From Bacteroidales bacterium (GTDB taxonomy: Bacteria; Bacteroidota; Bacteroidia; Bacteroidales; P3): a stretch of DNA of 9,116 nt. Position numbers and translations under genes: made by a program. Of the stretch, positions 1-7,468 are shown piece after piece (within the stretch, counting starts at the first letter, position 1; each line of letters opens with the position of its first letter). Location of the stretch: the NCBI GenBank assembly GCA_900769785.1, contig CAAGHV010000058.1, positions 1 through 9,116 of the forward strand, read 5' to 3'. The notes below the pieces were generated by a model. The model did not search any database. It was not told the DNA's origin and worked only from the letters and a program-made list of their open reading frames with translations.

Positions 1-578
1 GGCTGGTCGTCAACAAGTTTTATCACCAAAGCAAACCCGAGGTAACAAGCCCATATCTGGTCCTGCGACGGTGCGTTGCTAAGGGTTGTGGTATCGCCAA
101 GTTTCGACTTGTAGTCGCTATCTATAGCATCCACATTTATAACGGTGTTCAGCTCGGCAGGCACATCATCACGTAAGAAAAATCCGTTCAAGCTGTCGCG
201 GCCATTCCAATAGCTTTCGGCATGGGTATCCAGGCGTTTTAGTGTGGCCACAGCCCAACGAAGTTCCTGCAATGTAGAGTCGGTAGGGCGACCCTGCAAC
301 TGCAAGTTTCTATACTCCAAAGCCAGCATGGCAATGTAATGCCCCTGCCACCAAATAGCGTCGGCCCAATATGCAGTAGTTTGCTTTTTTGAATCTATTT
401 TTATGAGTTCAACAGGAAGATGCGAACCTTTTATATCTGGATTTTGAGTGTAGTACATAAAGCGTTGCTTTAGGTTGTTTCGGTAATTCCAATATTTGGC
501 TTCGTTGCTGATTTCAGACTGAGAATAAGCTACAAAACAGCTTGCTAATAGTAATAGGTATATCGATATTTTTTTCAT
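1..578 (-). CDS. Exported protein of unknown function, N-terminal part (runs off the left edge)
   Basis: An open frame begins with ATG at 578 and runs without a stop for 192 codons to the window edge, so the C-terminus is missing. The product starts with MKK and a hydrophobic stretch (about residues 5-17) ending near AYSQ, which is a signal peptide. The tripeptide before Cys14 (LAS) also fits a lipobox, so it could be a lipoprotein instead. The mature part is rich in Trp and Tyr (AYWADAIWW, AESYWNGRDSLNGFF) and contains a PSQDQIW stretch followed by a hydrophobic helix. This pattern reminds me of helical toroid-like secreted proteins of Bacteroidota, but I do not recognise the family and assign no function. 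The start is supported by a good promoter at 602-633, leaving a leader of about 20 nt. It is transcribed in the same direction as the upstream kinase gene, but the MITE-like element and its own promoter separate them, so it is probably its own transcription unit. Confidence 0.8.
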   Translation of the reverse strand, partial: MKKISIYLLLLASCFVAYSQSEISNEAKYWNYRNNLKQRFMYYTQNPDIKGSHLPVELIKIDSKKQTTAYWADAIWWQGHYIAMLALEYRNLQLQGRPTDSTLQELRWAVATLKRLDTHAESYWNGRDSLNGFFLRDDVPAELNTVINVDAIDSDYKSKLGDTTTLSNAPSQDQIWACYLGFALVIKLVDDQ

Positions 579-601
579 TTTTGTAAGTGTTTTTGTGCTT
601 G

Positions 602-633
602 CAAAGGTACATCTTTTTTGTCATATACACAAA
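602..633 (-). promoter_or_regulatory. Bacteroidota-type promoter for the 1-578 gene
   Basis: On the minus strand a perfect -7 box TACCTTTG (602-609) is preceded, with a 20-nt spacer, by a -33 TTTG (630-633). This matches the primary sigma-factor consensus of Bacteroidota (TTTG, 19-20 nt, TAnnTTTG). Transcription would begin near 595, giving a short A-rich leader before the ATG at 578. Confidence 0.75.
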
Positions 634-652
634 TGAATATAAGTTAGGGAAT

Positions 653-935
653 AAACTATGGCAACTTTTAAAATTCCACGTTCTGAGCAAGTGTTTGTCT
701 TTACTCAGAACTTTTGCGTGATTGACTTCGTCGATGTTGCTATCGCTCGAAAAAGCTAATGCTAAGGCATTGCTCTTTACTCGCTTAATCGCAACATTTG
801 CGTTTTTTCTTGGAATCTTTCTATTTCTTTTTGAGGTCGTATAGCCCGCTATGATTGGTCAAAAGAAAGTGTAAATCTGTCTAGCAAAATTCCGTAAATC
901 ACTTGCAAAGCAATTTTTAGAAATTGCCATAAACT
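653..935 (+). mobile_element. MITE-like element, copy A, with target duplication
   Basis: The element spans 658-930. Its left end reads ATGGCAACTTTTAAAA and the reverse complement of its right end reads ATGGCAATTTCTAAAA, so the terminal inverted repeats match at 14 of 16 positions. It is flanked by a perfect direct repeat AAACT (653-657 and 931-935), as expected of a 5-bp target-site duplication. At about 273 bp it has no room for a transposase and no convincing coding frame. Inside are an 8-bp hairpin (GTTCTGAG at 680-687 with CTCAGAAC at 704-711), a small stem CGCAA/TTGCG followed by a T run near 800, and a conserved palindromic core ATAGCCCGCTAT. The right end folds on itself (GCAATTT 910-916 with AAATTGC 921-927) just past the kinase stop codon, so it may also end that transcript. 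A second copy lies at 8243-8519 and a lone end at 8989-9057. The mobilising transposase family is unknown. Confidence 0.75.
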
Positions 936-947
936 TAAATATTGTTC

Positions 948-2390
948 TCATTTCTTCAATATAAATTCGAATCGCAAGCCTCCGGCAGGGCGGTTAGTTG
1001 CAGAGATTATTCCACCATGAAACTGAACGGCATGTTTTACTATAGCTAATCCTAGACCGGTGCCTCCCATTTGTCTCGAACGTCCTTTATCTACTCGATA
1101 AAATCGTTCAAATAGTCGTGGCAAATGTTTTTCTTCTATGCCGCATCCGTCATCTTCGAAACTTATTTTGCAATGTTGGGGAGTATTTTCGAGTAGTGTT
1201 ATGTATATATTGTGCCCATTGGAATAGGCTATGGCATTTTCTGTAAGATTACGGAATATAGATCCTATCAGCGACATACTGCCATTTATCACAACTTTAT
1301 CTTCAAAGTTTGTATGTAATTTAAACCTATTACCGTTTGGTAGTATTTCTATTTCTTCGGCTATCTCTTCTATTATGTTATTTATTACAATGCTTTCTTT
1401 TTCTATAAGTTGACTACCATCTTCCATACGAGTGATAAGGGAAACATCAGAAAGCAACGAACGTAAACGTTTGTTGTGCATATAGCACCGTTCTATTAGT
1501 TCTTGTTGTTTTTCTTCGCTTAGGCTTATGCCCGATAGCAGTGTTTCGAGGCATACCTGCATCGATGCTACGGGCGTTTTTAGTTCGTGGTTTATATTGT
1601 TGGTCAGTTGTCGTTTAATGCGTATCTTTTCCTGCTCTTGGTGTAAAGCAGCTTCGTGGGCTAAATCTCGGTCTTTTATTGTATGTTGCAATTTGGAATA
1701 GAGCTTTACAATGTGATTGGATATCGAGCCTAATTCATCGTTTGGGAATTGTTTTTCTTCGTCAAATACTTCACCTTTTTCTGCTCGTGATGCAAAAATA
1801 TTAAGCCGTTCGATATTTTTTCCCAAACGTTTGGTATATAAATACGCCAATACAGTCATAACCAAACTTATTATAATCATAACTCCAAGAAAATCCCAAT
1901 CGGCACGCAATAGTTCGCGAAGCGATGCCGAATAAGGTATGGCAGTACGCACTATAACTCTTTCGCCACGTGTGGCAGAGTAAAAATATTCTCTACCATC
2001 GCTAGTAGATTGTCGGCCGATATGATAGCCCGAACCTTTTTTCAAAGCCAATAATATTTCCGGACGGTTGCTATGATTGTCTAAAGAATCTAATGGTAAA
2101 ATGTTGTCATATACCACGCTACCCGAAAGTGTGATAATGGATATTCTCAGGCTGTCGAACGGTTTGGTATAGGTGTTTATATAATCTTCGTAAGATAAAC
2201 CATATTCTACTGTTTCCAATAGATTGTGATTGTAGGCTTGTAGTTGAGCACTTAGGTAATCCGATTTATACTGTTTTTCACGGATATACTGAAACACTAT
2301 AAAACTGGCAATAGTTGTCCACGAAAGAATAAAGACTGCAAGGAACAACCTTTTGTGATATGGTAGTTTAATTGCGAAATCCATAGCCAT
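948..2390 (-). CDS. phoR: PhoR-like membrane sensor histidine kinase
   Basis: This is the sensor half of a two-component system. It autophosphorylates on a histidine and passes the phosphate to the regulator encoded just upstream. The 480-residue protein has a membrane segment at about 15-35, an extracytoplasmic sensor region of about 130 residues, a second membrane segment at about 167-185, and a HAMP-like linker (about 187-235, with the PNDELGSI signature). Then come the HisKA dimerisation helix with NHELKTP and phospho-acceptor His268, and an HATPase_c domain with N-box Asn385, DDGCGI (413-418), an F-box near 427-430 and GGTGLGLAI (442-450). All catalytic motifs are intact. The start overlaps the end of the regulator gene by 23 nt; a second Met two codons in (2384) is an alternative start. 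The symbol rests on the divergent pst operon. The large external domain differs from Escherichia coli PhoR and is more like the Gram-positive type, so the actual signal is inferred. Confidence 0.85.
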   Translation of the reverse strand: MAMDFAIKLPYHKRLFLAVFILSWTTIASFIVFQYIREKQYKSDYLSAQLQAYNHNLLETVEYGLSYEDYINTYTKPFDSLRISIITLSGSVVYDNILPLDSLDNHSNRPEILLALKKGSGYHIGRQSTSDGREYFYSATRGERVIVRTAIPYSASLRELLRADWDFLGVMIIISLVMTVLAYLYTKRLGKNIERLNIFASRAEKGEVFDEEKQFPNDELGSISNHIVKLYSKLQHTIKDRDLAHEAALHQEQEKIRIKRQLTNNINHELKTPVASMQVCLETLLSGISLSEEKQQELIERCYMHNKRLRSLLSDVSLITRMEDGSQLIEKESIVINNIIEEIAEEIEILPNGNRFKLHTNFEDKVVINGSMSLIGSIFRNLTENAIAYSNGHNIYITLLENTPQHCKISFEDDGCGIEEKHLPRLFERFYRVDKGRSRQMGGTGLGLAIVKHAVQFHGGIISATNRPAGGLRFEFILKK

Positions 2391-3063
2391 AACCCGAACG
2401 AGTAATTATATATGAACTATATTTTCCTATTTTGGATCGTAGGCGAGTGATGTTTACGTCGATTGTGCGGTCTACTACAATTACATCATCTGTCCACACA
2501 TCGTTCAATATCTGTTCTCGCGAACATATTTTGCCACGGTTCGATATGAGATAAACCAATAGTTCAAATTCTTTTCGGTTGAGCTTTACTTCTGTTCCAT
2601 CCACACTACACGACATAAATTCCATATCCAGCACCAAACCATCTATTTTTAATATATTAGGTTTTTCTGTTTCTTCTTGATTTTTGTGTGTCGAGGTTCT
2701 TCGCAACACACTTTTTACACGGGCTATCACATTGCGAACAGTATAAGGTTTCATTATATAATCGTCGGCACCAAGGTTTAGCCCCATTATCATATCATCT
2801 TCGGTGTCTCGCGCTGTACAGAATATAATAGGTATTTCGGCTGTAGAAATATCTGCTTTTAGCATTTTGGCCATCTTTATACCGCTTATTTCTCCCATCA
2901 TTATATCTAAAAGAATAAGAGAGTATGTTTTTAAATCGTAGGTCAGAGCCTGTTCGGCACTAAAAGCAATGTCAACATCATAGCCCTCATTTTCAAGATT
3001 CAATTTCAAAACTTCGCACAAAGTTTCTTCATCGTCTACTATCAATATACGTTCTGTTTTCAT
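2368..3063 (-). CDS. phoB: PhoB/OmpR-family response regulator
   Basis: This is a DNA-binding response regulator of 231 residues, a normal length for the OmpR/PhoB family. The receiver domain (about 4-122) has the acidic pair Asp10-Asp11, phospho-acceptor Asp53 in LILLDIMM, switch residue Thr83 and Lys105 in MKPY. A charged linker (about 123-137) leads to a winged-helix domain (about 138-231) with the recognition-helix pattern VDRTIDVNITRLRSKIG and the terminal wing TRSGYGYGF. It is the first gene of a two-gene minus-strand operon; its stop lies inside the start of the kinase gene, implying coupled translation. It is divergent from the porin-pst operon, which is its most likely target. The PhoB assignment comes from this context, because the protein sequence alone would fit many OmpR-type regulators. 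Confidence 0.87.
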   Translation of the reverse strand: MKTERILIVDDEETLCEVLKLNLENEGYDVDIAFSAEQALTYDLKTYSLILLDIMMGEISGIKMAKMLKADISTAEIPIIFCTARDTEDDMIMGLNLGADDYIMKPYTVRNVIARVKSVLRRTSTHKNQEETEKPNILKIDGLVLDMEFMSCSVDGTEVKLNRKEFELLVYLISNRGKICSREQILNDVWTDDVIVVDRTIDVNITRLRSKIGKYSSYIITRSGYGYGFRN

Positions 3064-3093
3064 ATACTATATTATGTGTTATATATCAAGTTG

Positions 3094-3101
3094 CAAAATT
3101 A
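3094..3101 (-). promoter_or_regulatory. -7 box of the regulator/kinase operon
   Basis: TAATTTTG on the minus strand fits the Bacteroidota -7 consensus TAnnTTTG and lies 30 nt before the regulator ATG. No TTTG occurs 19-20 nt further upstream, so the -33 element is weak. That may mean the operon depends on an activator, possibly its own regulator. Confidence 0.5.
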
Positions 3102-3229
3102 CAAAGAAAAATAGAACTAGATACGGTCATACATGAGATTTAATAAAAATGTAATATTTTGGCAAGCATTGATATTTGCAATTTTACATCTCGATGCGGT
3201 TGAAATTCCATCACGAGAAAAATAAATCT

Positions 3230-3263
3230 CCCTCATGATAGAAATAAATTTTTATCACTAGGG
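3230..3263. repeat. Imperfect palindrome with 15-nt arms
   Basis: The arms 3230-3244 and 3249-3263 flank a 4-nt loop. Twelve of fifteen positions pair as Watson-Crick, one more as G-T, and two adjacent positions mismatch. The outer ends are CCCT and AGGG. It could be a protein-binding site or an RNA hairpin. It is preceded by a smaller bulged hairpin around 3190-3216 (TCTCG...CGAGA). Confidence 0.5.
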
Positions 3264-3339
3264 AAAAAATGTGCATTTTCATAGTAGTGTTGTGCAATGA
3301 AAATAAAGTTGACACATACAGAAGTTTTTTTAGCAACAC

Positions 3340-3379
3340 AAAAAGTGGCTCATGTAATAATATTTTGCCGCTTTTTTTT
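3340..3379 (+). terminator. Terminator-like hairpin with no gene upstream
   Basis: AAAAAGTGGC (3340-3349) pairs with GCCGCTTTTT (3367-3376), giving a 10-bp stem with one G-U pair and a 17-nt loop. It runs into eight T residues (3372-3379). This is the form of an intrinsic terminator on the plus strand. No plus-strand gene precedes it, so it would have to end a short non-coding transcript or stop leakage towards the pst promoter. Confidence 0.4.
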
Positions 3380-3585
3380 GTAGGCAACATGTTTTTTTGA
3401 TAAAAAATGCTGTAGATTACTTTTCTTGCACCACATTTGTCGATTCGTTTTGTCTATTGAAACAAAAAAATGTATTATTATTTAGATTCTTGTGGAAGAT
3501 GAGTAAATTTATTATTTATTTGATTTTTAGAAAGGTAAAAGAGGCGTGACAATCGTAAAAACGCTGTGTAAAAAAGGTTTATTTT

Positions 3586-3607
3586 TCTTGTAATACTCTT
3601 GTAATAT
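3586..3607 (+). promoter_or_regulatory. Tandem 11-bp direct repeat, putative Pho box
   Basis: TCTTGTAATAC (3586-3596) is followed without a gap by TCTTGTAATAT (3597-3607), so the two units differ only in their last base. In E. coli the PhoB site is a pair of 7-bp direct repeats with an 11-bp period that takes the place of the -35 element. Here the repeat also has an 11-bp period and covers the position where a -33 TTTG should be relative to the -7 box at 3616-3623. The base sequence differs from the enterobacterial box, so the assignment rests on geometry and context. Confidence 0.6.
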
Positions 3608-3615
3608 ATTCGAAC

Positions 3616-3623
3616 TACTTTTG
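3616..3623 (+). promoter_or_regulatory. -7 box of the porin-pst operon
   Basis: TACTTTTG matches TAnnTTTG exactly and is followed by C, as is usual for this promoter class. Initiation is expected near 3630, giving an A-rich leader of about 30 nt with no Shine-Dalgarno sequence. No -33 TTTG exists; the tandem repeat occupies that position, suggesting an activator-dependent promoter. Confidence 0.65.
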
Positions 3624-3661
3624 CACCGTGAAAATTTAAAACATACAAAAAGAGAAATACA

Positions 3662-4642
3662 ATGAAAAAACATGTAATTTTAGCAGGACTTTTAGCCTGC
3701 ATGGGAATTTCGCTTCAAGCACAAGAATCAAAGCCGGAAGAACCAAAAGGTAAAACAATTGTTCAAGTATTCGGAAATTTCAATAGCGAATTTGATGCCG
3801 ATAACTGCAACTATGGTTTTGAATTAGAACGTAGCTATTTAGGCTATGAGTACAAATTAGAAAATGGACTTTCTATGAAAGCAGTAATGGATGTGGGTAA
3901 GTCGTCGAATGTAGACGATTATCACCGATTGGCTTATATCAAGAATGCAATGCTGTCGTGGAAAACAGGGGGACTTACATTGAATGGTGGGCTTATATCT
4001 ACTACTCAATTCAATTTTCAAGAAAAATTTTGGGGCTACCGCTACATTATGAAATCATTCCAGGATCAATACAAGTTTGGTAGCAGTGCCGACCTTGGTA
4101 TATCTGCAGCTTACAAATTCAACGATCGAATTTCGGCCGATGCTATCATAGTGAATGGTGAAGGCTACAAGAAAATACAACAAAACAATGGTTTGAATTA
4201 TGGATTAGGTCTAACAGTTAACCCTATTTCTAATTTCTATGTTCGTTTATATGGCGGATTGAACACAAGCGATGAAATTGAGGATAAAAACATTGCCAAC
4301 ATAGCAACCTTTGCAGGATACAAATCGGATAAGTTTACAATGGGTGTGGAATACAACTATATGCAAAACTCATCGTTCGACAGCAATGCCGACAAAGATG
4401 GCTATTCGATATTTGCTTCCGTAAAACTTTCGAAAATGACAGAACTTTATGCACGTTTCGACGAACTAAGTTCTAAAAATGATTTGAATTCTGCAAAAGA
4501 TGAGTCTGCTGCCATTATAGGTGCTCAATTTAAATTGGGCAAATATGTAAAGATAGCACCCAATTTCAGAATAAGTATGCCTAAGGCCGAAGGTGCAGAA
4601 AATTATTGTTCGGCATACATAAGTTGTTATTTTGGATTATAA
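3662..4642 (+). CDS. Outer-membrane beta-barrel porin, probably for phosphate
   Basis: The 326-residue protein starts with MKKHV and a signal peptide probably cut after LQA (around residue 20), followed by a short charged segment. The rest consists of alternating amphipathic strands rich in Tyr, Phe, Gly and Asn (for example YGLGLTVNP, FYVRLYGGL, FTMGVEYNYMQ, YSIFASVKL), typical of a Gram-negative barrel of about 14-16 strands. It resembles porin-like proteins found before pstS in Bacteroidota and may belong to the phosphate-selective porin group (OprO/OprP-like), though it is shorter than Pseudomonas OprP. It is first in the operon, directly behind the putative Pho box and 20 nt before pstS, so phosphate passage across the outer membrane is a strong contextual inference. 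Selectivity cannot be read from the sequence. The chain ends in YFGL rather than in the terminal Phe common among porins. Confidence 0.8.
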   Translation: MKKHVILAGLLACMGISLQAQESKPEEPKGKTIVQVFGNFNSEFDADNCNYGFELERSYLGYEYKLENGLSMKAVMDVGKSSNVDDYHRLAYIKNAMLSWKTGGLTLNGGLISTTQFNFQEKFWGYRYIMKSFQDQYKFGSSADLGISAAYKFNDRISADAIIVNGEGYKKIQQNNGLNYGLGLTVNPISNFYVRLYGGLNTSDEIEDKNIANIATFAGYKSDKFTMGVEYNYMQNSSFDSNADKDGYSIFASVKLSKMTELYARFDELSSKNDLNSAKDESAAIIGAQFKLGKYVKIAPNFRISMPKAEGAENYCSAYISCYFGL

Positions 4643-4662
4643 AACATTAAAATATAGATAAG

Positions 4663-5724
4663 ATGAAAAAGATTTTTTTGACAATTGCAACATTAGTATT
4701 CGCCTTTGGCATGTCATCGTGTGGCGATAGTACAAACAATGAATCGCGTGTGGCTCAGGAGCTTTCGGGAGCTGGAGCTACCTTCCCACTTCCATTTTAC
4801 AATGTAATATTCGAACAATTTGCCGAAAAAACAGGCGATGCAGTAGCCTACGGAGGCATAGGTTCGGGTGGTGGAGTGCGTAATCTGAAAGACAAGATTG
4901 TGGACTTTGCAGGTAGTGATGCTTTTCTTACCGATAGCGAGATGGCTGATATGCAACCGGTAATTCATATTCCTACATGTATGGGTGCTGTGGTAGTGGC
5001 CTACAATTTGGAAGGTGTGGACAACCTAAATCTTACAGGTGAGATTGTTGCAGACATTTTTGCAGGAAACCTAACTATGTGGAACGACCCTCGTTTAGTG
5101 GCTGTCAATCCGGATGTTAATCTTCCTGCCGAAGCTATCATGCCTGTATTTCGTTCGGATGGTTCGGGAACAACATTCGTATTTAGCGACTATCTTTCAA
5201 AGGTAAGTCCGATGTGGGCTACAAAGTATGGTGCAGGAAAATCGGTTAACTTCCCTTGCGGACAAGCGGCTAAAGGCAATCCCGGTGTAGCCGGAGTAAT
5301 ATCGCAAACTAAAAACACTATCGGTTATGTGGGCTCGGAATATGCCTTCGCTCAAAAAATACCATACGCCAAAATAGAAAACTCCAAAGGCGAATTTGTT
5401 TCGCCTTCGAGCGAAAGTATTTCGGTTGCTGCTTCAGGCGAAATGCCTACCGACACTAGAACATCAATAACCAACTCTGGCGCAGATGGTGCATACCCTA
5501 TCAGCTGTTTTACTTGGATGATTATATATAAAGAACAAAACTATTCCAATCGTTCAAAAGAGCAGGCTATTGCTACTCTAGATCTGATAAAATACATACT
5601 TTCTGATGAAGCTCAAAGTATTACATCTGAAATCCATTATGCACCACTTCCTGCCAAAGCAAAGGAACTAAGCATAAATAATCTGAAATCGGTTACATAC
5701 AACGGTGTTGCTATAATGCGATAA
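4663..5724 (+). CDS. pstS: Phosphate-binding lipoprotein of the Pst transporter
   Basis: This is the substrate-binding protein that captures inorganic phosphate in the periplasm and delivers it to PstCA. The 353-residue protein has a lipoprotein signal with Cys20 in GMSSC as the expected lipid-attachment site; E. coli PstS is soluble instead. The family's phosphate-contact motifs are all present: SGAGATFP (35-42), GSGGGVR (67-73), FAGSDAF (82-88, with the phosphate-contacting Asp86) and RSDGSGTT (164-171). The length is normal. It lies 20 nt after the porin stop and 13 nt before pstC, with no terminator visible in either gap, so it is part of one transcript. Confidence 0.95.
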   Translation: MKKIFLTIATLVFAFGMSSCGDSTNNESRVAQELSGAGATFPLPFYNVIFEQFAEKTGDAVAYGGIGSGGGVRNLKDKIVDFAGSDAFLTDSEMADMQPVIHIPTCMGAVVVAYNLEGVDNLNLTGEIVADIFAGNLTMWNDPRLVAVNPDVNLPAEAIMPVFRSDGSGTTFVFSDYLSKVSPMWATKYGAGKSVNFPCGQAAKGNPGVAGVISQTKNTIGYVGSEYAFAQKIPYAKIENSKGEFVSPSSESISVAASGEMPTDTRTSITNSGADGAYPISCFTWMIIYKEQNYSNRSKEQAIATLDLIKYILSDEAQSITSEIHYAPLPAKAKELSINNLKSVTYNGVAIMR

Positions 5725-5737
5725 TACTAAGTGAACT

Positions 5738-6595
5738 ATGAACGATAAACTATATAAAATACTTCTATTTGCATCGGCATTGATAATACCGTTGGTATGT
5801 GGGGGCGTAATCTACGCCCTCTTTACCGATGCTTATGAGGCCTTTCAACATTTTGGATTTTTAAAATTTCTTACTTCGTCGGATTGGAGTTATACCCAAG
5901 GAAATGAACAATATGGTGCTTTACCGTTTATTTCGGGAACATTAATGACTACTTTGCTTGCTATTATTTTTTGTATTCCTTTCTCGTTATCTGTTGCTTT
6001 TTTTACAGGAGAATACTTCAGAGGCACAAAGATTGCTGCTGTATTGGGTACCGTCACCGACTTATTGGCGGGTATTCCTTCTATAATATATGGGCTATGG
6101 GGTTTCTATACTCTACGTCCAATAATAATGTCGTTGGATATTTCACCACAAGGTTCAGGAATACTTACCGCATCGCTAATGCTTGCAATTATGATAATAC
6201 CATACGTGTCGTCGCTTAGTTCAGAGTTTATAAAGATGGTTCCCAAAGAACTTAAAGAAGGTGCTTATAGTCTTGGTGCTACACGTGCCGAAGTAGTAAG
6301 AAAAATAATATTTCCTGTAGCCGGATCGGGTATATTTTCATCGTATGTGTTGGCCATTGGTCGTGCTTTAGGCGAAACAATGACTGTAACAATGCTTATA
6401 GGGAATACCAATAATATACCGGATTCTATTACATCTACGGGAAACTCGATGGCTTCGATAATTGCCAACCAATTTGGCGAAGCATCCGATTTGCGTCTTT
6501 CCTCGCTTATAGCCATTGGGCTTATTCTTTTCCTTATTACTGCAATAATAAATATGATCGGTAAAATGATGATTAAACGTGCAAGAATATCTTAA
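5738..6595 (+). CDS. pstC: Phosphate ABC transporter permease PstC
   Basis: One of the two inner-membrane subunits that form the phosphate channel. The 285-residue protein has about six hydrophobic segments (near 8-28, 65-89, 104-126, 141-160, 195-215 and 256-277). The cytoplasmic EAA loop that docks on the ATPase is clear: EGAYSLGATRAEVVRKIIFP, residues 174-193. A hydrophilic stretch after the first segment (about 30-62) is the usual periplasmic loop. It is told apart from PstA by order in the operon and by the LLAGIPSIIYGLWG motif. The next gene starts 6 nt after its stop, consistent with coupled translation. Confidence 0.93.
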   Translation: MNDKLYKILLFASALIIPLVCGGVIYALFTDAYEAFQHFGFLKFLTSSDWSYTQGNEQYGALPFISGTLMTTLLAIIFCIPFSLSVAFFTGEYFRGTKIAAVLGTVTDLLAGIPSIIYGLWGFYTLRPIIMSLDISPQGSGILTASLMLAIMIIPYVSSLSSEFIKMVPKELKEGAYSLGATRAEVVRKIIFPVAGSGIFSSYVLAIGRALGETMTVTMLIGNTNNIPDSITSTGNSMASIIANQFGEASDLRLSSLIAIGLILFLITAIINMIGKMMIKRARIS

Positions 6596-6601
6596 CAGAC
6601 T

Positions 6602-7468
6602 ATGACAAATACTAGAATTAAACGCCGTTTGGCAAAAGATAAATTATTATTGTCGACAATATATTTGTTTGCCGCACTTACAGCATTACCACTATTGGCA
6701 ATATTGGGCGAGGTTATTCTTCGTGGCTACGACCAAATATCGTGGGAGTTTCTAACACAACCAACACCTACGGCCTACAAAGCTATGAAAGCCATGGAAG
6801 CAGGCAAAAGTATACCTGGAGGTATTGCCAACGGCATAATTGGTACTATGATTATGCTTGGCATGGCTGCTGTTTTTGCCATACCATTGGGTATTTTGTG
6901 TGGAACTTTTTTGGCCGAGAATGCAAAAAACCGTTTTGCAAAGGTTGTAAGCTATCTTACCGATTTGTTGCAAGGAACGCCATCCGTAATAATAGGTATT
7001 GTTACATACATTTGGGTTGTAGTGCCAATGAAAGGCTATTCGGCAATAGCAGGTAGTGTTGCATTGTTCATTATGATGTTGCCACTTATTATTCGATCCA
7101 CAGAAGAAACTTTAAAGATACTTCCTTCATCGCTAAAGGAATCGGCATTGGCACTTGGCGGAAACAAAGCGCGTGTAATGCTCAAAGTGCAACTTCCTGC
7201 AGCTTTCGGTGGTATATTTACAGGTGTATTACTCGCCATATCAAGGGTTATTGGCGAAACTGCACCATTGATGTTTACAGCCTTAGGTTGTTCTTTCATT
7301 CGGTGGTCTGTAGATAAGCCTATATCGGCAATACCTCTACTTATATGGGAGTTTTTCAACGACCCAAATCTTCAGCAACTTATTTGGGGAGCATCGCTCT
7401 TTCTCCTATTATTTGTTCTTTTATTAAATATAACAGCTAAATATATTGCAAAAAAATGGAATCAATAA
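6602..7468 (+). CDS. pstA: Phosphate ABC transporter permease PstA
   Basis: The partner permease of PstC, 288 residues, with about six membrane segments (near 17-38, 75-101, 120-140, 147-165, 202-222 and 260-283). A basic N-terminus (RIKRRLAKDK) precedes the first segment. The EAA loop is ESALALGGNKARVMLKVQLP (180-199), and LLQGTPSVIIGIV (122-134) is the family's conserved stretch after the second segment. The last 13 nt overlap the start of pstB in another frame, so translation of the two is probably coupled. Confidence 0.93.
   Translation: MTNTRIKRRLAKDKLLLSTIYLFAALTALPLLAILGEVILRGYDQISWEFLTQPTPTAYKAMKAMEAGKSIPGGIANGIIGTMIMLGMAAVFAIPLGILCGTFLAENAKNRFAKVVSYLTDLLQGTPSVIIGIVTYIWVVVPMKGYSAIAGSVALFIMMLPLIIRSTEETLKILPSSLKESALALGGNKARVMLKVQLPAAFGGIFTGVLLAISRVIGETAPLMFTALGCSFIRWSVDKPISAIPLLIWEFFNDPNLQQLIWGASLFLLLFVLLLNITAKYIAKKWNQ

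Larger units (their letters stand above)
3064..3661. other. Divergent intergenic region, no gene seen
   Basis: This is 598 nt of AT-rich DNA between the two-component operon and the porin-pst operon. It holds the -7 boxes for both sides, the tandem 11-bp repeat near the porin, an imperfect 15-bp-armed palindrome at 3230-3263 and a terminator-like hairpin at 3340-3379. I see no convincing protein-coding frame. A 74-codon minus-strand frame reaches into the porin start and is not credible. The length is generous for two promoters, leaving room for a small RNA or extra regulator sites. Confidence 0.6.

Noticed and set aside
653..935. Complete insertion sequence
   Set aside because: At about 273 bp, with no transposase-length frame on either strand, it can only be a non-autonomous element.
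3309..3315. TTGACA as a sigma-70 -35 box
   Set aside because: Bacteroidota primary promoters do not use this element, and no matching -7 box follows at the right spacing.
3478..3702. 74-codon minus-strand frame overlapping the porin start
   Set aside because: It covers the putative Pho box, promoter and signal-peptide region of the porin, and its composition is what AT-rich DNA gives by chance.
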